A stretch of 64,000 nt of DNA from Xylaria sp. FL1777. Taxonomy: Eukaryota > Ascomycota > Sordariomycetes > Xylariales > Xylariaceae. Made by a program: the position numbers and the translations under genes. The notes under the pieces are model-generated. The model worked only from the letters and a program-made list of their open reading frames with translations, searched no databases and was not told where the DNA came from. Position 1 is the stretch's first letter. Every line of letters starts with the position of its first letter. The stretch lies in contig MU400518.1 of NCBI GenBank assembly GCA_022578965.1, positions 372,001-436,000 of the forward strand, in the 5' to 3' direction. Shown in pieces: positions 46,427 through 60,014 of this stretch.

Positions 46427-49400
46427 TATTGCACTCACATAAGCATTAACCGAGTATGACCGTCGCTGGGATGACGGCATCGTATTCGTGGCGCATTCAA
46501 TCAAGGAAGGTGACGTTTCGTTTCCTATCGTCCCCCACCAACCAAAGCTGGTGACGATTATTTATATTTCTGTTTCCTTACATTGTTGTTTTGAACATTG
46601 CATGTACCATGGCATAGCACCGGGCGCGGATGGTTAATACACAGGAACGAAAAGAAGCCACTATACCCGGAGCAACCCTAACAACGGCGCCAAACCCAAT
46701 CCGCTAGTATCTTTCAGCGCGGACGGGGTTTTCGGATGTGGCGTTAGGATGGGTGAGCAACCGAGGGTCAGCAGCGGTTCCGCCATAGTCGTGGGCAATA
46801 CTGTCCGACACGCTCGAGTTGCCTGTTTGTCAAACTGTTGGCCTGTATGGAGTTCAAGGACGAGCATTCTTCTTTTTCCAAATATACCTCTCACGTGTAG
46901 AATGCGTTGGGACCAGACAGGCATGTGCATTTATAATCGGTTAATAAAAAAGAGACGATACTACGCACCGTTGGTGTACTGCGTATGAGCAACTGCCTTG
47001 TGATGCCGTTAGGATAGGACTGATGCAGTAATATGCGGCAAAGCACAGCAGGATTCTGATAAACGGCGCTGCTCAAGTACTCACACTAGAGATCATCTGC
47101 GGTAGGAGGCTATTTGTATATGTAGGTGGCACGAGAATACACTAAAAATGGTTCATGCCGGTTGGCGGCATATCTATGTGCCTACATATACTAGCACTAC
47201 GTACACTAACCACATTACACTAGGACAGGTGGGCCGGGGTCAAGATGGTGGAAGGGGCTTCGGAATGACCGCTACGTAAAATAACCACGTAATGATTATT
47301 ACTCAGGTCGACGGCCAGGATAATAAGTGTCAGCCTGAACGCAAGCGACGCGTGTCCGGGGGGAGGTGGGAGATTCGTCTCCGAAGGCGCTTCGGGCCAC
47401 GATAACTCTATCTCTGAAAAAGCTTGCTTTGTGGTCGCAAGGCGGACATGGTTCAGCCACCCGTGTTGACTAAATATCTAGCCTCACAGACTAGAGTATA
47501 CTAACTAGAGTGCGTACAGAAATAACCTCGACGGATTCTATAGTGTATACCGACCGGTATACGGGGACTAGCGTAGAGTGCTAGTGCACATATAGAGTGC
47601 TAGTGTGTACACTACCTACCGTACAAATGAGGAGGCAGAGATTGCGAACAGATTAGACAGATTAACAAGCTGCCGCGCTAAGGAGCTTAAGGAGCTTAGC
47701 AAGCTGCAGCGCTAGGAACTTTTAGTGCTTGCGCTAGAGCTGGAAAGCTCGTGATTGGCCCGAGAAAAGTTTTTATCCCGGGGTATGGGGCTAGCTAGCG
47801 GGCTAGCGTGCACAGTAAAGGCCATTTAGCGCGGTTGTGTGACTGAGCCGAGCTGCCTGATGAGGTCAAATTAAACAGGCGAACAGGCGGTAAACAGCTG
47901 CTGCGGCGTTACGTACTGTTACGTACTGTACTGTACTGTAGGCACACACTAAGTGCGCTGGAGAGAGGGAGAGAGTGGTGTTGGCAGGGTCGAGGATTCG
48001 TGCTCTCGCAGCAACGTGCAGCAACATGTGGGAACACGTGTTGCAGCTACAAGCAACAACACCAGCATATCGAACCATGAGAGCATTTAAACGTCCTGAT
48101 CAACACGCAACCGAGGGCTCATGATGATGCTCGGCTGCAAAGGAACGAGAGGAGAGGAGGTCCGTGTGTAGTACGATTTTGTCCATCTGTCTGTCTATCT
48201 GTATGTAGTATGTGTGTAGTATATAGTACGATGGCCACAGCGAATAACAGCGAATAACAGCGAATAACAGCGAATAATAGCGTATATGCCGTTTCAATAA
48301 TGTTTAGTGTGGCGGCACGCCGTCCCCAAGCCTGGCACTTGTGGCAATTAGAATCGCCTCAAGCGTTGACCGGATTGTCTAGTCCGGTGGGCCGGTAGAC
48401 CGGGAGATGGCTCGGCTGGGTGGGGGGTTTCACGGCGCTTTCCTCTATTGCGGCTAGTTTGGCCAGTAGAGCTGCGAAAAGTGGAGCCCTCGACCACTGT
48501 CGCCGATGTTTTGATTCACGATGGAAGACGTCGAGAAGGCCTGCTGAATCGTGCACATAGGAGATCACCGCAGATTACCGTAGATTGCAATCTATTCACC
48601 CCATTTGCTCGACCATCACATCACGTAGGCAGTATAGTTTGCCCGTCTTACCGCGCCGCCGCTCAGACACCGCTGCTCGTCTCATTATCACCTTTCTCCT
48701 TTCTCCTTTTTCACATGTACTTTTTACATGTAATTATTACTCTAATTTTCGACATGGATGGCATCGACCATGTTCATTTAAAGGGCTCGTGACCAAAAAA
48801 TACTTTAATGCACGTCCGCCTGGGAAAGGGTTTCTTTTTGTGCGTGTTATTGACAGGCCGGGACAATCACTCGTCACTTATCATATTCATGTAATCCTTT
48901 TTAACTACCGATCCGGATTGCTGGCGCAAAATGACGAAACGGCATGGCGCCGGCCCTCGAAAAAGTGGCTTGACTATCCGCTATAGATTCCTCACCCCAT
49001 CCATGTGCAGCATGCCAAGAAATGGTAAAGATTCTTGCATGTGAGGGATGGCCTAACTTTCTCCAACTCCCCTTTCCCATTGTGCATGCTATACTGTACT
49101 GCGTATAGGCAGATTTCTCCGATTACCACATCACTCCCACCTCTTCACCTCCACGTGTAATGTGATAGGGGCTTTCATAGGCTACGGAGGTTAGCGGTGA
49201 ATCCCTCTGGTCACGCGGTTACAACCCTATCACGGCGATCATATCAAGTCGTATACCGAGCAGTCAAAAGCAGCGTCGCTCCATGGTGTAGTAGTGTAGA
49301 GTAGTGTGGTGTAGATAGATAGCGTTGCGTCGAATACGGTGAGTTGTGCAGGCGGAGACGAAAGGGCTGGCTGGCTTGGCATAGATAACCGGTGCCTGGT

Positions 49401-52030
49401 CAAGGGGGGAATAGGGATAGACCACCGATTCTCACAATTGCCATTGCACGCTCACATCGAGAAGCCAGCGAAAAAGCATCCCAGATGAACGGTATGCCTC
49501 TTGCTCTCGGCTCCTGGTCCGATGCCTCGATGTGGCTTGTTCGGGCGTGGTCGTTACCGAGACTGCGTTCGTGAGGTTGCAGTGGCAGCGCGAATCCGGG
49601 GGGCGTATGCACGAGGTTGCCAGCCGTCCCAATGATTCGGTGCCTAGGGTCCTGGGCTGGTCGCTTATGTAGCAGGGCGAGCAGGCATCTGGGCCTTATG
49701 CCAGCATGCATATACGTAGTACCTAGCAGGCATCAGCACCGAGGCCAGCTTTCTCCAACGCCTGCGTGTAAATAGATATCCCGATCGGGCCATCGCTGAA
49801 ACGTGTGCACAATGATAACATACACATGATAACACATGCGTAACCTGGGTGTGTCTCATTATTTCCCTTCTTCCCTTGTGAAAGCTTACACCTCATTTCC
49901 TACGCTAGGTCAGCCCACGCCTACACTAAGTAAAGCCTCCCCCTGGTCTCGCCACGTGTGAGATAAAAGCAGCGAACCATAAAAAAAGAATGCCGACAGA
50001 TTTAAGCGAGGATTTGGGGGTTGGTTTTACGTATTTGGATAAGGATGTACTACTACTGTAGGGTCCTTCTATGCTCAAAATAACTACGTATGCAGCAGCA
50101 TCTTATGAAGATAGGGTATAACGCGATGCGGCATTCTGATTCGCACTGCGTCCTACGAAGCGAAGGATGTCATTAGGCTCAGCCTATCAGGTAAGCTCGA
50201 CAGGGGATTTATTCCTCCTCGGCGAAGTACGGTTGCTCATTCGCTTGCCGATCTTGTGTGAAAAGCACAGACTCAGGGTGAGCAAGAAAAAAAAAGTTTT
50301 CAGTCCTTCCTAGAGCAGGAGGTCGGTCCCCCTTCTGAACGAACACACGATTCGACAATCGACACGTTGTCGTTTGGAGGGGGGTTGTCGGATAACCGTT
50401 TTGGGTCTGTGCCAAACATGGTTGGTGGACTTACAGGTGAAGGTATGCAGCTTAACATGTATATTATATAGACATTATAGACTAGGTGTTCAGACCAGGC
50501 GCTTAGATCAGGTGTTCAGAGCCAAGTTGACGATCACATTGACGTCTGATGAGCTTGTTGGTGATGCTCATGATAAGTGACTCACTTACATTAATTCGTG
50601 TACACTAGCAGGTAGGCATATACGGGTCTTTCGGTATTACCATTCGTCGGAACGACGGTGGGGGCCGGCCTTGAGATTAGCTTGAGCCCTCGTTCCCAGT
50701 TTTCGCCAGAGGATCGACGGCGAGGCCAAAATAGTGTAGAGGAGCGGGTGTTAGGCGCGGGCACCATCTCTGCGGCGTAGAATCATCGTCACATGCCCGT
50801 TTTGGAGGCGGAGGTGCATACATCCAGTTATAGCTATGGCTGTTATCTGTGATACTCCAACAAACCAACAAGAAAACAAGAAAACAAGGGGGGGAAACAC
50901 CTCTCTGGTGGGCTGGTCGGACGTTTTGTGATGGTCTTTCGGTGTGACAATGCACTTGCGAAACCCGGAGGGCCAAGAGAGCGACGGTGAGGCTCCTTAA
51001 GCGACGTCAGCCCTTGTGTGATTATGCAAGGCTGACGCTGTCGTGCAAGATATTTCCGGAGACACTGTCTTACCGGAGCCATGTGTATGGCATCATACCC
51101 TGGTTCTCTCTCGAGGGGGAAGCTGGGGGGTGGGATACCTGTTTGTACACTACTGCCTAGACAAAGCTTAGTGTGGGCCAAGAGCTGGAGATAAAATCTC
51201 GATGGACGGGCACTTCGTGCGGCGTAGTTATCAACATGCCATTAGTTGCAGAAAGAGGCAGTAGCTGCAGCACCGGTCGAGCGACCGAGCATTCCTTTAG
51301 GAAGTTAGCGACGGCATCAACGGACGGGCTGCTGCTTGTTCGCGGCGAGGGTTCGGCTTTCGAAACTTGCTCGCTCGGATGGTGAGATTTGCTCTTGGGA
51401 TGACGGTGCTCATGATAGTCGTCACTGGCTTCAGCCAAGTACCAATTTAACACAGCACCAGGGTTTGGATAGCACTGGGCGTGAATGATCAACCTGTCAG
51501 AATCTGCCAGACATCAGGGAGCCACTCTGATCACATGATTGTCGTGGGAGCTCCGGAAGAGTATCCGGTCCCATGTCCTTGGGCCGCGTTGAATCCTACG
51601 CCACGTTTTGATGGGCGAAAGACAGGGTAGCTAACTTCAATAAACTGTTTCCCTCCACAATTTCTATCGAAAGTTCCCAAGCCCTTGAGAGTCGGGGTTA
51701 GCTCCCAAGTCCCCCAAGAGCTTGAGCAATCCCGGGTGGAGAGAAATTTCTTCCAGAACGACATGATCCTAGAGCTTGGAGGCTTGGATGGTACCAGGTT
51801 CGGCACAAACCCTGCATGGTGTCAGCTCATTCGATTGTTCGTTCCCTTGTCCTCACTGTGCATATCACGCAAGCATAAGTATAAAGCAAAGCCCCTTCGT
51901 CTCGTTTCCTGTTACCGAGAATTCATCACTCCAATCATCACACCTCCTCGACCGCCACTTGAGCACAGACTGGTTTCTGTTCTGCTTGATTACACTCCTT
52001 ATAATCTCACCCAACCCACACACACCCAAG
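46427..52030. other. 5.6-kb gene-poor spacer
   Basis: No gene can be supported. The features are short repeats: (AGCGAATAAC)x4 at 48239-48280, TTACGTACTG copies near 47909-47930, GAGCTTAAGGAGCTTAG near 47681-47698, and ACTGCGTA at 46978 and 49098. Minus-strand frames between 50677 and 51806 (for example 51531-51806) look mildly coding-like but show no motif or splice logic. The right end is the upstream region of the second terpene cyclase. Confidence 0.5.
48239..48280. repeat. 10-bp tandem repeat, four copies
   Basis: AGCGAATAAC is repeated three times exactly, with a fourth copy changed by one base (AGCGAATAAT). It looks like a minisatellite. No gene overlaps it. Confidence 0.92.
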
Positions 52031-53190
52031 ATGACCCAAATCACATTCAGTGGTGGCTTGTTGCTACATGCCGATAGGCACTCCTCATTACTGAAGCTGC
52101 CAAGGCCTCTTCTTAGGAAGAAGCCTTCCATCAGAGTCGAGACGGCGTCTCATCCACAGTCCATCACCACATTCCCTGTGCGGGTACATAAGGAGGATGA
52201 CCAGATCAACAAAGGTGCCCTCAACGCCAGGAAAAACTTTAAGAGTGTTACCAAGAAGACGGATTTCCGATCTCACTCCGCTGGTCCCTATGGAAACTTC
52301 TTCGCCACATCATGGCCGAACGGCAAGACGGAAAGAGTAAAGCTGGCCACGGAGATCATCGAGAGCCTGTGGTTATACGATGGTAAGCCAAGCTTTTCCC
52401 CGCATCACTTCCCCATGAGCTGTTTTCTAATATTGCCGTCTTGCAGATGTTATGGAGGATGTCGACCACGCCGGCGCCGTAGAGGCCCACGCCAGTGTCC
52501 GTGATTCCTTGATGAGTACGGACAAGGCTAGTGTGGATAAGGCTATGAAGAAGAACTTGATTGCGTCGCTCTTCAAGAGTTTCGGTGAACGGTTAACGCA
52601 GATGGATAAGCAAGGGGCACCCCGTGTCCTCGCCTCGCTGAAGACGTACCTCGACAACTATGACAGCCAGAAGACCCCCTTCAACACAATCCAGAAGTAC
52701 ACAGAGTACCGTATCTTAAATGTCGGCTATAGGTTCGTATCCTCCTACTCTGCTGTCTGATCATGAAGAATACTAACAGGACTGTAGTATCATGGACAGC
52801 TTCATGCAGTGGACCATGGGCCTGTACCTCAACGAGGCCGAGACAGACGAGGCTCACAACTTCTATATGTCAGCTGGACGAGTCATGGGGTTGACTAATG
52901 ATCTATACTCATGGAACGTCGAGCGAACCGAAGCCGTCGACGCTGCGGACCGCAAGTGGAATGCCGTCCCCGTCATCATGCAGCAGTACGATCTGAACGA
53001 AGCCGACGCCACCGTCTTCCTCCGAGGACTCATCGTCCACCACGAACAGGTCACCCGCGAGCTCGGCCAGGTGCTCATGAGGAGGTTCAACTACTCGGCC
53101 ACGATGACGAAGTACGTCGAGAGCGTCGGTCTCATGCTCGGAGGCAACTGCTTCTGGTCGGCCACATGCCCGCGATACAACTCCGTATAA
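52031..53190 (+). CDS. Class I terpene cyclase, fusicoccadiene-synthase cyclase type
   Basis: Exons 52031-52382, 52447-52732 and 52788-53190 join with GT-AG introns to 346 residues. The Asp-rich motif is DDVMED at residues 117-122, split by intron 1 after the first Asp. The NSE triad is NDLYSWNVE at 250-258. The spacing and surrounding blocks (EYRILNVGY, NEAETDEAHNFY, final CPRYNSV) match the N-terminal cyclase domain of fungal chimeric di-/sesterterpene synthases such as fusicoccadiene and ophiobolin synthases. Those enzymes carry a C-terminal prenyltransferase that makes geranylgeranyl or geranylfarnesyl diphosphate. Here the protein stops after the cyclase, so it must take its substrate from a separate prenyltransferase; none lies within the window. 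All metal ligands are intact. Product and substrate length are unknown. No P450 or other tailoring gene lies within 5 kb; the nearest neighbour is a convergent rhodopsin-like gene. Confidence 0.9.
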
Positions 53191-53771
53191 AACAAAAATT
53201 CGACATGGAAACGACTCTTTCATTGTCTCTCATCTCTCTCTCTCGCGGTCGCATGGGGTTTAACGGTCGGCTAAGCATGGTTGGTACTCTGAGTTATAAA
53301 ATCATTCGTTGGTATGCAAAAGGAAGGAGTTGGGAGTTAATGAGATGGAAAGAAGGGAAAAAGGGAGGGGGAAGGGGGGGAGGGACGGCATCTGGACGCA
53401 TACCATAGAATAGACCAGCGCGCACACGCGTCACGATAGTTCGTCGACCCTACTACCACACACACAGACACCTACTTACTTAGATCATTTTCCTTTTATG
53501 CTTACACACTTTATACATAATAAATAGCTACATTCCTTTTCGCCATAAGGGTTACTCTTTTTGCCGTTGGGTCCCCCGATTCCCATGTCCAGGTTGTCCT
53601 AAGTGGTATGATGATCAATACAGGTGCTTTGCGCCAGTACACCAAGAAGTTAAAACAAAAAAAACATGTAAAAGATTAAAGTTGTCCTGATCCTCAAGTC
53701 CCTAACGTTACCTAAATTTCTTTGTTTTGTTTTAGAAAATATTGTCTGACTGACGTCTTTTTTAGTTCTCA
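53191..53771. other. Spacer between converging genes
   Basis: 3' regions of the terpene cyclase and the rhodopsin-like gene. It contains a purine-rich run (AGGGAAAAAGGGAGGGGGAAG) near 53350-53385 and AT-rich sequence. No gene. Confidence 0.5.
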
Positions 53772-54987
53772 TTATACATCGGAGTACTTCACTTCATACT
53801 GAACGGTTTTATGAACACGGCCTTTGGGCACAATGAAGTCCTGACTCTCAGCATCGTTGAAGTCCTGCAGCTTCATACTGTTGCCCATCTCCTCTCGTAC
53901 TCCTGAGTGCTTCGTCGAGGGTCCGTAATTTGTACCGTAGTCCTTGGCGGTAGTCTGTCCAAATGGTACAAGCTTCAAGAGTGGCCGCAGAGCAGCCAGA
54001 GAGCCGGTGAAGATGGTTAAGCCGAGTTCAGTTATGGAGCTGAAAGTCACCATGGTAAGTTACGCTGAACATCTTCGCTCGTCCGGACCTGGAAATCAAG
54101 AGCACTTACTAAACGAATGTAGTCAAATAAGCATTTGCAGCTTCAACACCAGTTGGAGATCTCAAGTTTCCAACGTCGACAAGATATTTTAAACGAATGA
54201 TGGTCACCACCGAACTCGCTAGACCCAGTCCAAGGAGAATGATGATGGATGCCTTGACCTTGATGCTAAGCTGAACGCCTTTCAAGAGATATGCCGGGAG
54301 AGCGGCGTAAAGGAAACTCGAGACGATGTCCATGGCCGAGATCGAGTATCCGGTGTTGGCGAGCACAGCTGCCGGTAGACAAGTTCCCGTACCCTCTCCC
54401 CATGCCACGGAGAGCGGTATGCACTGGAACGCAACAAGGAATGTCGTGACGGTAGTCCAAATCGTTAAACCCACCATGGAACATATTAACAGCGTCCGCA
54501 CCCCCTTACTCGTAACCGCAATCCGTAATAAAACGAGCGCCACGCTTATCTTCGCGACGTAAAGAGCGATAACGTATGTAATTGTAGAAGCGACGAAGAA
54601 CTTTGAGAGAGAAAAAGAAAAGGCAGAGTTAGTGCTTCCGTTCACCACGCGATATCAAGACGCCACCACACTACTCACTCGCACAGCTTCCGATACGTTG
54701 TACCCCGGTTTCACCTCTGCATCACCATAACCATTTCTCAAAGAAACCAACGTTAATGAGCAAAGAGTGATAAACCCAGCCTATATACGCAGAACAGGTC
54801 AGCATTTGTTTTGCATCATCTGTTATTTTAGTTTTCTTCTTACAAAAGCGACCACCATAGCATAGTCATCATAGCCGAACGCTTTGCTCATGCGTGTCCG
54901 GACGAATATCCTCAGGCCGACGGCGATGGCATTGAGTGCCAGAAATGTGTAGATCGCGGGAGGGAGGCTGTCTCGTGCCCACGCCAT
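53772..54987 (-). CDS. Fungal rhodopsin-like seven-helix membrane protein
   Basis: Read on the minus strand: exons 54844-54987, 54679-54780, 54110-54600 and 53772-54039 join in frame to 334 residues. It starts MAWARDSLPPAIYTFLALN. Seven hydrophobic segments are visible. The family hallmark is the GYDDYAMV block after helix 1-2 with an RIFVRTRMSKAFG lead-in. Further blocks are VIALYVAKISVALVLLRI, ending helix 3, and RPLLKLVPFG after helix 7. The ~70-residue C-terminal tail is hydrophilic and cytosolic. This large fungal family ('rhodopsin domain', PTH11-like without a CFEM domain) has no proven retinal Lys or ligand, and sensing at the plasma membrane is only assumed. It is tail-to-tail with the terpene cyclase. 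Members do occur in fungal secondary-metabolite loci, but a functional link is not shown here. The third intron join (TA|C) is the least typical. Confidence 0.88.
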
Positions 54988-57900
54988 TTTGGATTGACTG
55001 ATGGATGGGTAGGATGGGATTGACGATATGTATGGTGGCGGCGTTGGGATCCGGATACAGAACTACGGTGGCATGGAAGAATCAAGGAAGCAGCAAGGAA
55101 GCAACAGGCCAAGGCAAAGCACCAACGAAAATGAAGGAAAGGCGTGTGCGGTAGTTTTTGGACCTGTTGGTTGCGAATTACTAATGAGGAAGGCAGGGTA
55201 GGATTATAAAGATGGGAGCGAGACCCAGGAGCGCTACTTATGATGAGGTAAGGGACCCTTATGTTTTATTTAATATGAGCGGTTCAATTGACCATATTGG
55301 GAATGTCGATGGTGGATCACAAAAAGAGGCCCCTCTTCTCGGAACCAGCAATATGACGTTTGAAAATCACGGGATGTAGTGTAATTCGGGGTGGTGCTGC
55401 TGCTTCTTTTCCAGCCAGGTCTGCCGGAAGCGAGGGGACGATGTTGGGGAGGCTTGTTCATAATAATAAGGGGGTGGGAAGGGCTGGGCTGATGAATTAT
55501 TGCTTTGCTCTCTCGTGGGGCAGCCTGAGAGAAAAAACTTGGGCAATACACCGGGGGGCAGGGTAAGTCTTCATCACACTACACTCGATACGTGTACCGT
55601 AGTGGGCAGATTGTTCCTGGCTCTGTGGCCTGCATTAGCGTGCTGATGATATTCCCGTCGTCTCCGCGTAACTCCCATAACTGACAGGTCAATTTCATAA
55701 CCCGTTCATAATGCATACGCATACGAAATGCAGAGGTGTATAGGGCGCAGTGGTGTTTAGAGGCTTGGGTCACTGAGATGAGGTCAAGTACCGGTAGCCG
55801 CTCTGGTCCGCATGAGATACGCATGCGCATAAGTACACGTGTAAGTGAGTAATTCTCGTGAGCAGGGACAAGCCTCGAACCGGAAAAGCATCATTGGTCC
55901 TCGCTTAGGTCGAGATCGTTGAGCATTGTTCAATCCGCACCAAATGCTTTGCGGGGGAACTACACGACAACGGCTTTCTCTAGCCATAGTCGCACAGAGA
56001 TGAGCACATAGATTGAGCGGGAAGCGAGACGGGAGGCCGTGCGACTCTTGTCCGAGATCTCTCCCCCAGGGGCCAGACGGGCCGAGCTTATCAACAATTA
56101 GCTAAGTGGGCGACAGGCCCCAGGCTTATTTGCTTTTCCCTGGGAGAACCGTTTGGAATTGCCAATTGGACACGCACAGTAGGGATTCTGGGCAAATGGG
56201 AGAGATGAGACAATGAAGAAACGGCGCAGTGTAGTAGCAGTGATGAGCTCGAGTCCATGCCGTGAAGGGAAACCGTCTTGCCCTTGGCTGTCAGCATCAT
56301 CGTATCCAACCGGGTTCGCACTGACCATGTGTCCAGACTTCAAACAGGGTTGATGCCCACTTGCGGGTCGGAACGCTAGGATCTGCCCCGGCGCAAATGT
56401 CTAAATCCTCACGAATCGCCCGCTAGCGTACGTGTTAATGTAGCATATATGCGGGCTGTTATGCAGTCATTGGCTTTGGTTACACGACCGTATAATGCTG
56501 GTGTCATCGTTGCCTTTACTGCGTATTGCGCTGGATGCTAAATAGTGAAGCTGGGTTAATTCCGTATAAGAGCATGGCTCGTCCGGCTTTAAACTGACTC
56601 TGGTTCATTACGCAGCACACATGGCTGTGGAAAATCAGGATCTTCAGATTCTGTACCGGTTTTGGACGTGCTATAAGTGATTCCCTCGAACTCCTATGTA
56701 CCGAGTAGCTGGTGTACACGTGTAGTGTGCACGAGCAGTCAATGTAATGTAGCACGCAGTATATATGTAGAGATGCGCTCCAATGCATGGTCGGACCTGC
56801 ACGGTAAGACACCATCGGATAAATATGAGATGTCGAAAAATGTGTTTCTCCAGACTGTCACAGAGTAGGCGTCGACCGGCTTGATCGGGAGGCTGACTTA
56901 GTGCGTACACAAATGCCCAAGGTGAGGATAAGATCAACCATCAACCACTCGTTTTTCTGTCATGAAGCTGTCGAAGAGAAAACGGTCTCCACGAGGCTGG
57001 AATTAGTTACAGGGAAGAACCCGACAAAATTTCCAGATACGCTACAATTGGTCAATGGCAGCCCTGCCCCGCAACGCTTGTGCATACTACTACGTAGTAC
57101 AGTACCTAGTGTAGTACGACGTATTATTGTGCGGACGACTAGTGTGTAGTGTATACTAATAGTGTACGGTAGTATATGTAGTATAGTAGGATACTAGGTA
57201 TACGATGTGCCCTGTTTTGCCCTGTTGCCGGGGCTTGGGAAAGGGGCTGAGACGCTAATTCCTTCAGTACCTACATTGGGTAGCTATTGGTACCTCGCAT
57301 GAATGAGTAGGAAGAGGAAGATGCAACCGAAGACCCAACGACTCGGGATAAGGTTGCCTTCGGTATTTGAATTATGCAGCATGTTCCCCTTCTTTTTTTT
57401 TTCTTTTTCTTCTTCTTTGCTGTTTTTGAATGCATGATGCAATAGTAGTATACCAGCGACACTAGCTTAGAATACACAGGATATAAAGGCTATCTTCTAT
57501 CATATTGGAGATAGACCGTGCGGGCCGCGCCGAGCATACACTAAACAGGTACAGGAGCATTGTGCATGGCTGAAGACCCATTCTTTTCAGTATGAACAGA
57601 CAGGGGCTTATTAAAAATAGCGGGGAGATTGCCGGAACAGTACTCTAATAATTGGGTCTCCCATGAAGTTTTCGGAATCACGTGCAACGCTTGCCGGACG
57701 GCCCCACAATCCTCTTTTACGAAGAGCTGTGATTTGCTCGCATTATATGGCCCCCGTAAATATGATAGATTTGCGATGGGTCGGGATGGAACAAGCAACA
57801 CCACAGTTCAGCCATGTTGTAGTTTTTCCGGACTTCTCGTCAGCACCAGCAATACACTACTGCAGTAGTTCGTTAGTTCTCTAAAAGGCTATTCCATCAC

Positions 57901-60014
57901 TACACCGCTCTTGCAATGAATGCCGTCTTTGCAGAAATAAATACGCGCTGGATCCCTCTCAATCTTCTCGCAAATATCTGAGGAGCAGGCTATAGATTAC
58001 AGAATAATAGTGTAAGATGTTTCCGTTCAGCCGACTGAGATACCCTGTACCTTCAAATCTCTCGACCAGGGCAGACGACTACTTAGTAAGCTAACCCATG
58101 CTCATCCCAAACTACCGTTTCATCGCTCCCCGTTTTGCCAGGTTGTATGCTATACTACTAAGTAGTGTAGTATTAGCCCACCTACGTTGGTAATAACAGT
58201 ATAACGAGTTGGATTCTGCTAATTCTTGGCCTTTATGCTTACCCGGTTTCTTTCCCTACTGTTAATTCCAGCTCCCTTAACCTACATCACACGCTACCTA
58301 TACTCGGTTATTGATCATCCCATATCTGCATCCTGCTATACTTCAAACATGCCACTGTCTTTCAGCACACCCACCCACTTTCGTCAATAGTTTGTTCGCT
58401 AATCTAGAGTGCTTACTTAGTAGACGAGCGCGCCTGTACTGGGTAATACCATACTGCGTACTGCGTACGCGTGTACAAGGCACCAAAACACTGTATTTTG
58501 AGGATTAATATAGCTATCGATAACAACTATTGTTTCGTACGTTCCGCTGCTATATCTCCCATGTTATATATCAATGCAAATCCCGAGCCTCTTCAAGCTT
58601 AAGTCGCAAGTCAGTATCCGAGCTAAGGCCGATGAACTAACAACCCAAATTCAACGACAACCTCAAACGGCAATATTCTACTTTCACTCTTCATCTCCGT
58701 GTTCGTTATCTTAACAAAACTGTTCAATACAAATCCAGTTAGCAGAGGGACTTATTTAATGGAGCACCCTGGGGGCCATTTCCATAACTGACCTATCCAG
58801 TAACAACCGTCGTAGTCCAGCCAATTGAAGGCTACTCCTATTATGTATGCTTACCACCAACTTTATTTACACTTGCATAATGTGGTATATCCTAGTCCGG
58901 AACCCTGCCCAAACCCTCTGAGCTGTCTGGATTCCTCTGGCAACTCATCTCGACCAAGCGTTCACAAGTAGCAGAACATCAAGGAACGTGGTTTCTGTTT
59001 CAGCACCACGTTGTTGTGTACATATTCCTAAACTGGGACAGTGGCATGATCATTGTCCAAAGACGGACTGTTTCTCGCTTCCAAGGTATCCTAGTTTCCT
59101 AACTAAGCCGGCAACGACATGCGGGGCCGGCCTGCAACCACACCAAAACAGCATTGAAGAGACCTGGGCCAGAATCCATGATTATTAGCTTGACGCTAGG
59201 GACTTGCAGTTCAATTAATACGCAACCTACTCGGGAATCGCTCTATTCTACCCCATACAATTGTCCCTGTCGACCGGGGTGAATGCTACACTAATGTAGG
59301 ATAAACTTGAATAAAAGGTTGATAGGCTACCTGGTTACTATACTAGGTTACAACGACGTGCGTCGTTCGCTACTCGATTCGAGTCCCTGGCCAGGAGATA
59401 TGCGGTATATTTGTTAGTATACATCGGGCAAACATCCGGTATGTAGGTAGTTTATGTTAGGATCACGCTAGCAATAGTTCCCCTGGATTTTAATATCTCA
59501 TGATAGAACCATACCCACCACCAACGACTTGCTGCGTATGTATGTACACATGTAAACCGTACCAACATACTTCTTATCCGACCCCCATTTGTCCACACTA
59601 TTTATCTCGTTTACGGTATGTTCCTCATTGTTTCAAGGGTCGAGTTCAGATAAGGCTGGAGACGATGTACGTACACTGCTTAGCCTTGAGCCGAAGGAAT
59701 ACCAAGGCCTGACTATTTATGTCTTAGGTGCATTGGAATGTATGATTTGCAGGAGTTCGTAATCTTAGTCTGGGATAGAGGGGTGTGGTAACCCCGCCAT
59801 ACATGTTTCCTTGACCAGCTCCCTGGGAGATGCTGTGCCGTATGTTGAAGTGTCAAGGATCCGTGGGAAATGGTTTAAAGGTCGGCCTGCCGGACGATGG
59901 AATGGACTCTTGTGTATGTCTAGTTCATCATCTTATGCTCGACATTCATTAGTCTTCTCATCATTAGCAGCACTTCCTCTCATTATCCGTTGATACTCCC
60001 TCCTTATCAACAAA
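54988..60014. other. 5-kb gene-poor spacer
   Basis: No supported gene. Repeated elements are TAGTGTA/TACTAGT words at 57090-57205, ACTGCGTA at 56518, 58453 and 58460, and an A/T-rich pyrimidine tract near 57390-57415. The last 200 bases are upstream sequence of the CHK-like kinase. Confidence 0.5.
57090..57205. repeat. Cluster of TAGTGTA / TAGTAC words
   Basis: Dense overlapping words (ACGTAGTACAGTACCTAGTG, then TAGTGTGTAGTGTATACTAATAG) with many small palindromes. A similar composition occurs near 47495-47615. Probably a low-complexity intergenic class of this genome rather than a site. Confidence 0.6.

Noticed and set aside
50677..51806. Minus-strand frames before the second terpene cyclase, considered as a cluster gene
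   Set aside because: No consistent exon joins, start codon or recognisable motif.
59340..59400. CGATTCGAGTCCC, like a tRNA T loop
   Set aside because: The flanks do not form T or acceptor stems.
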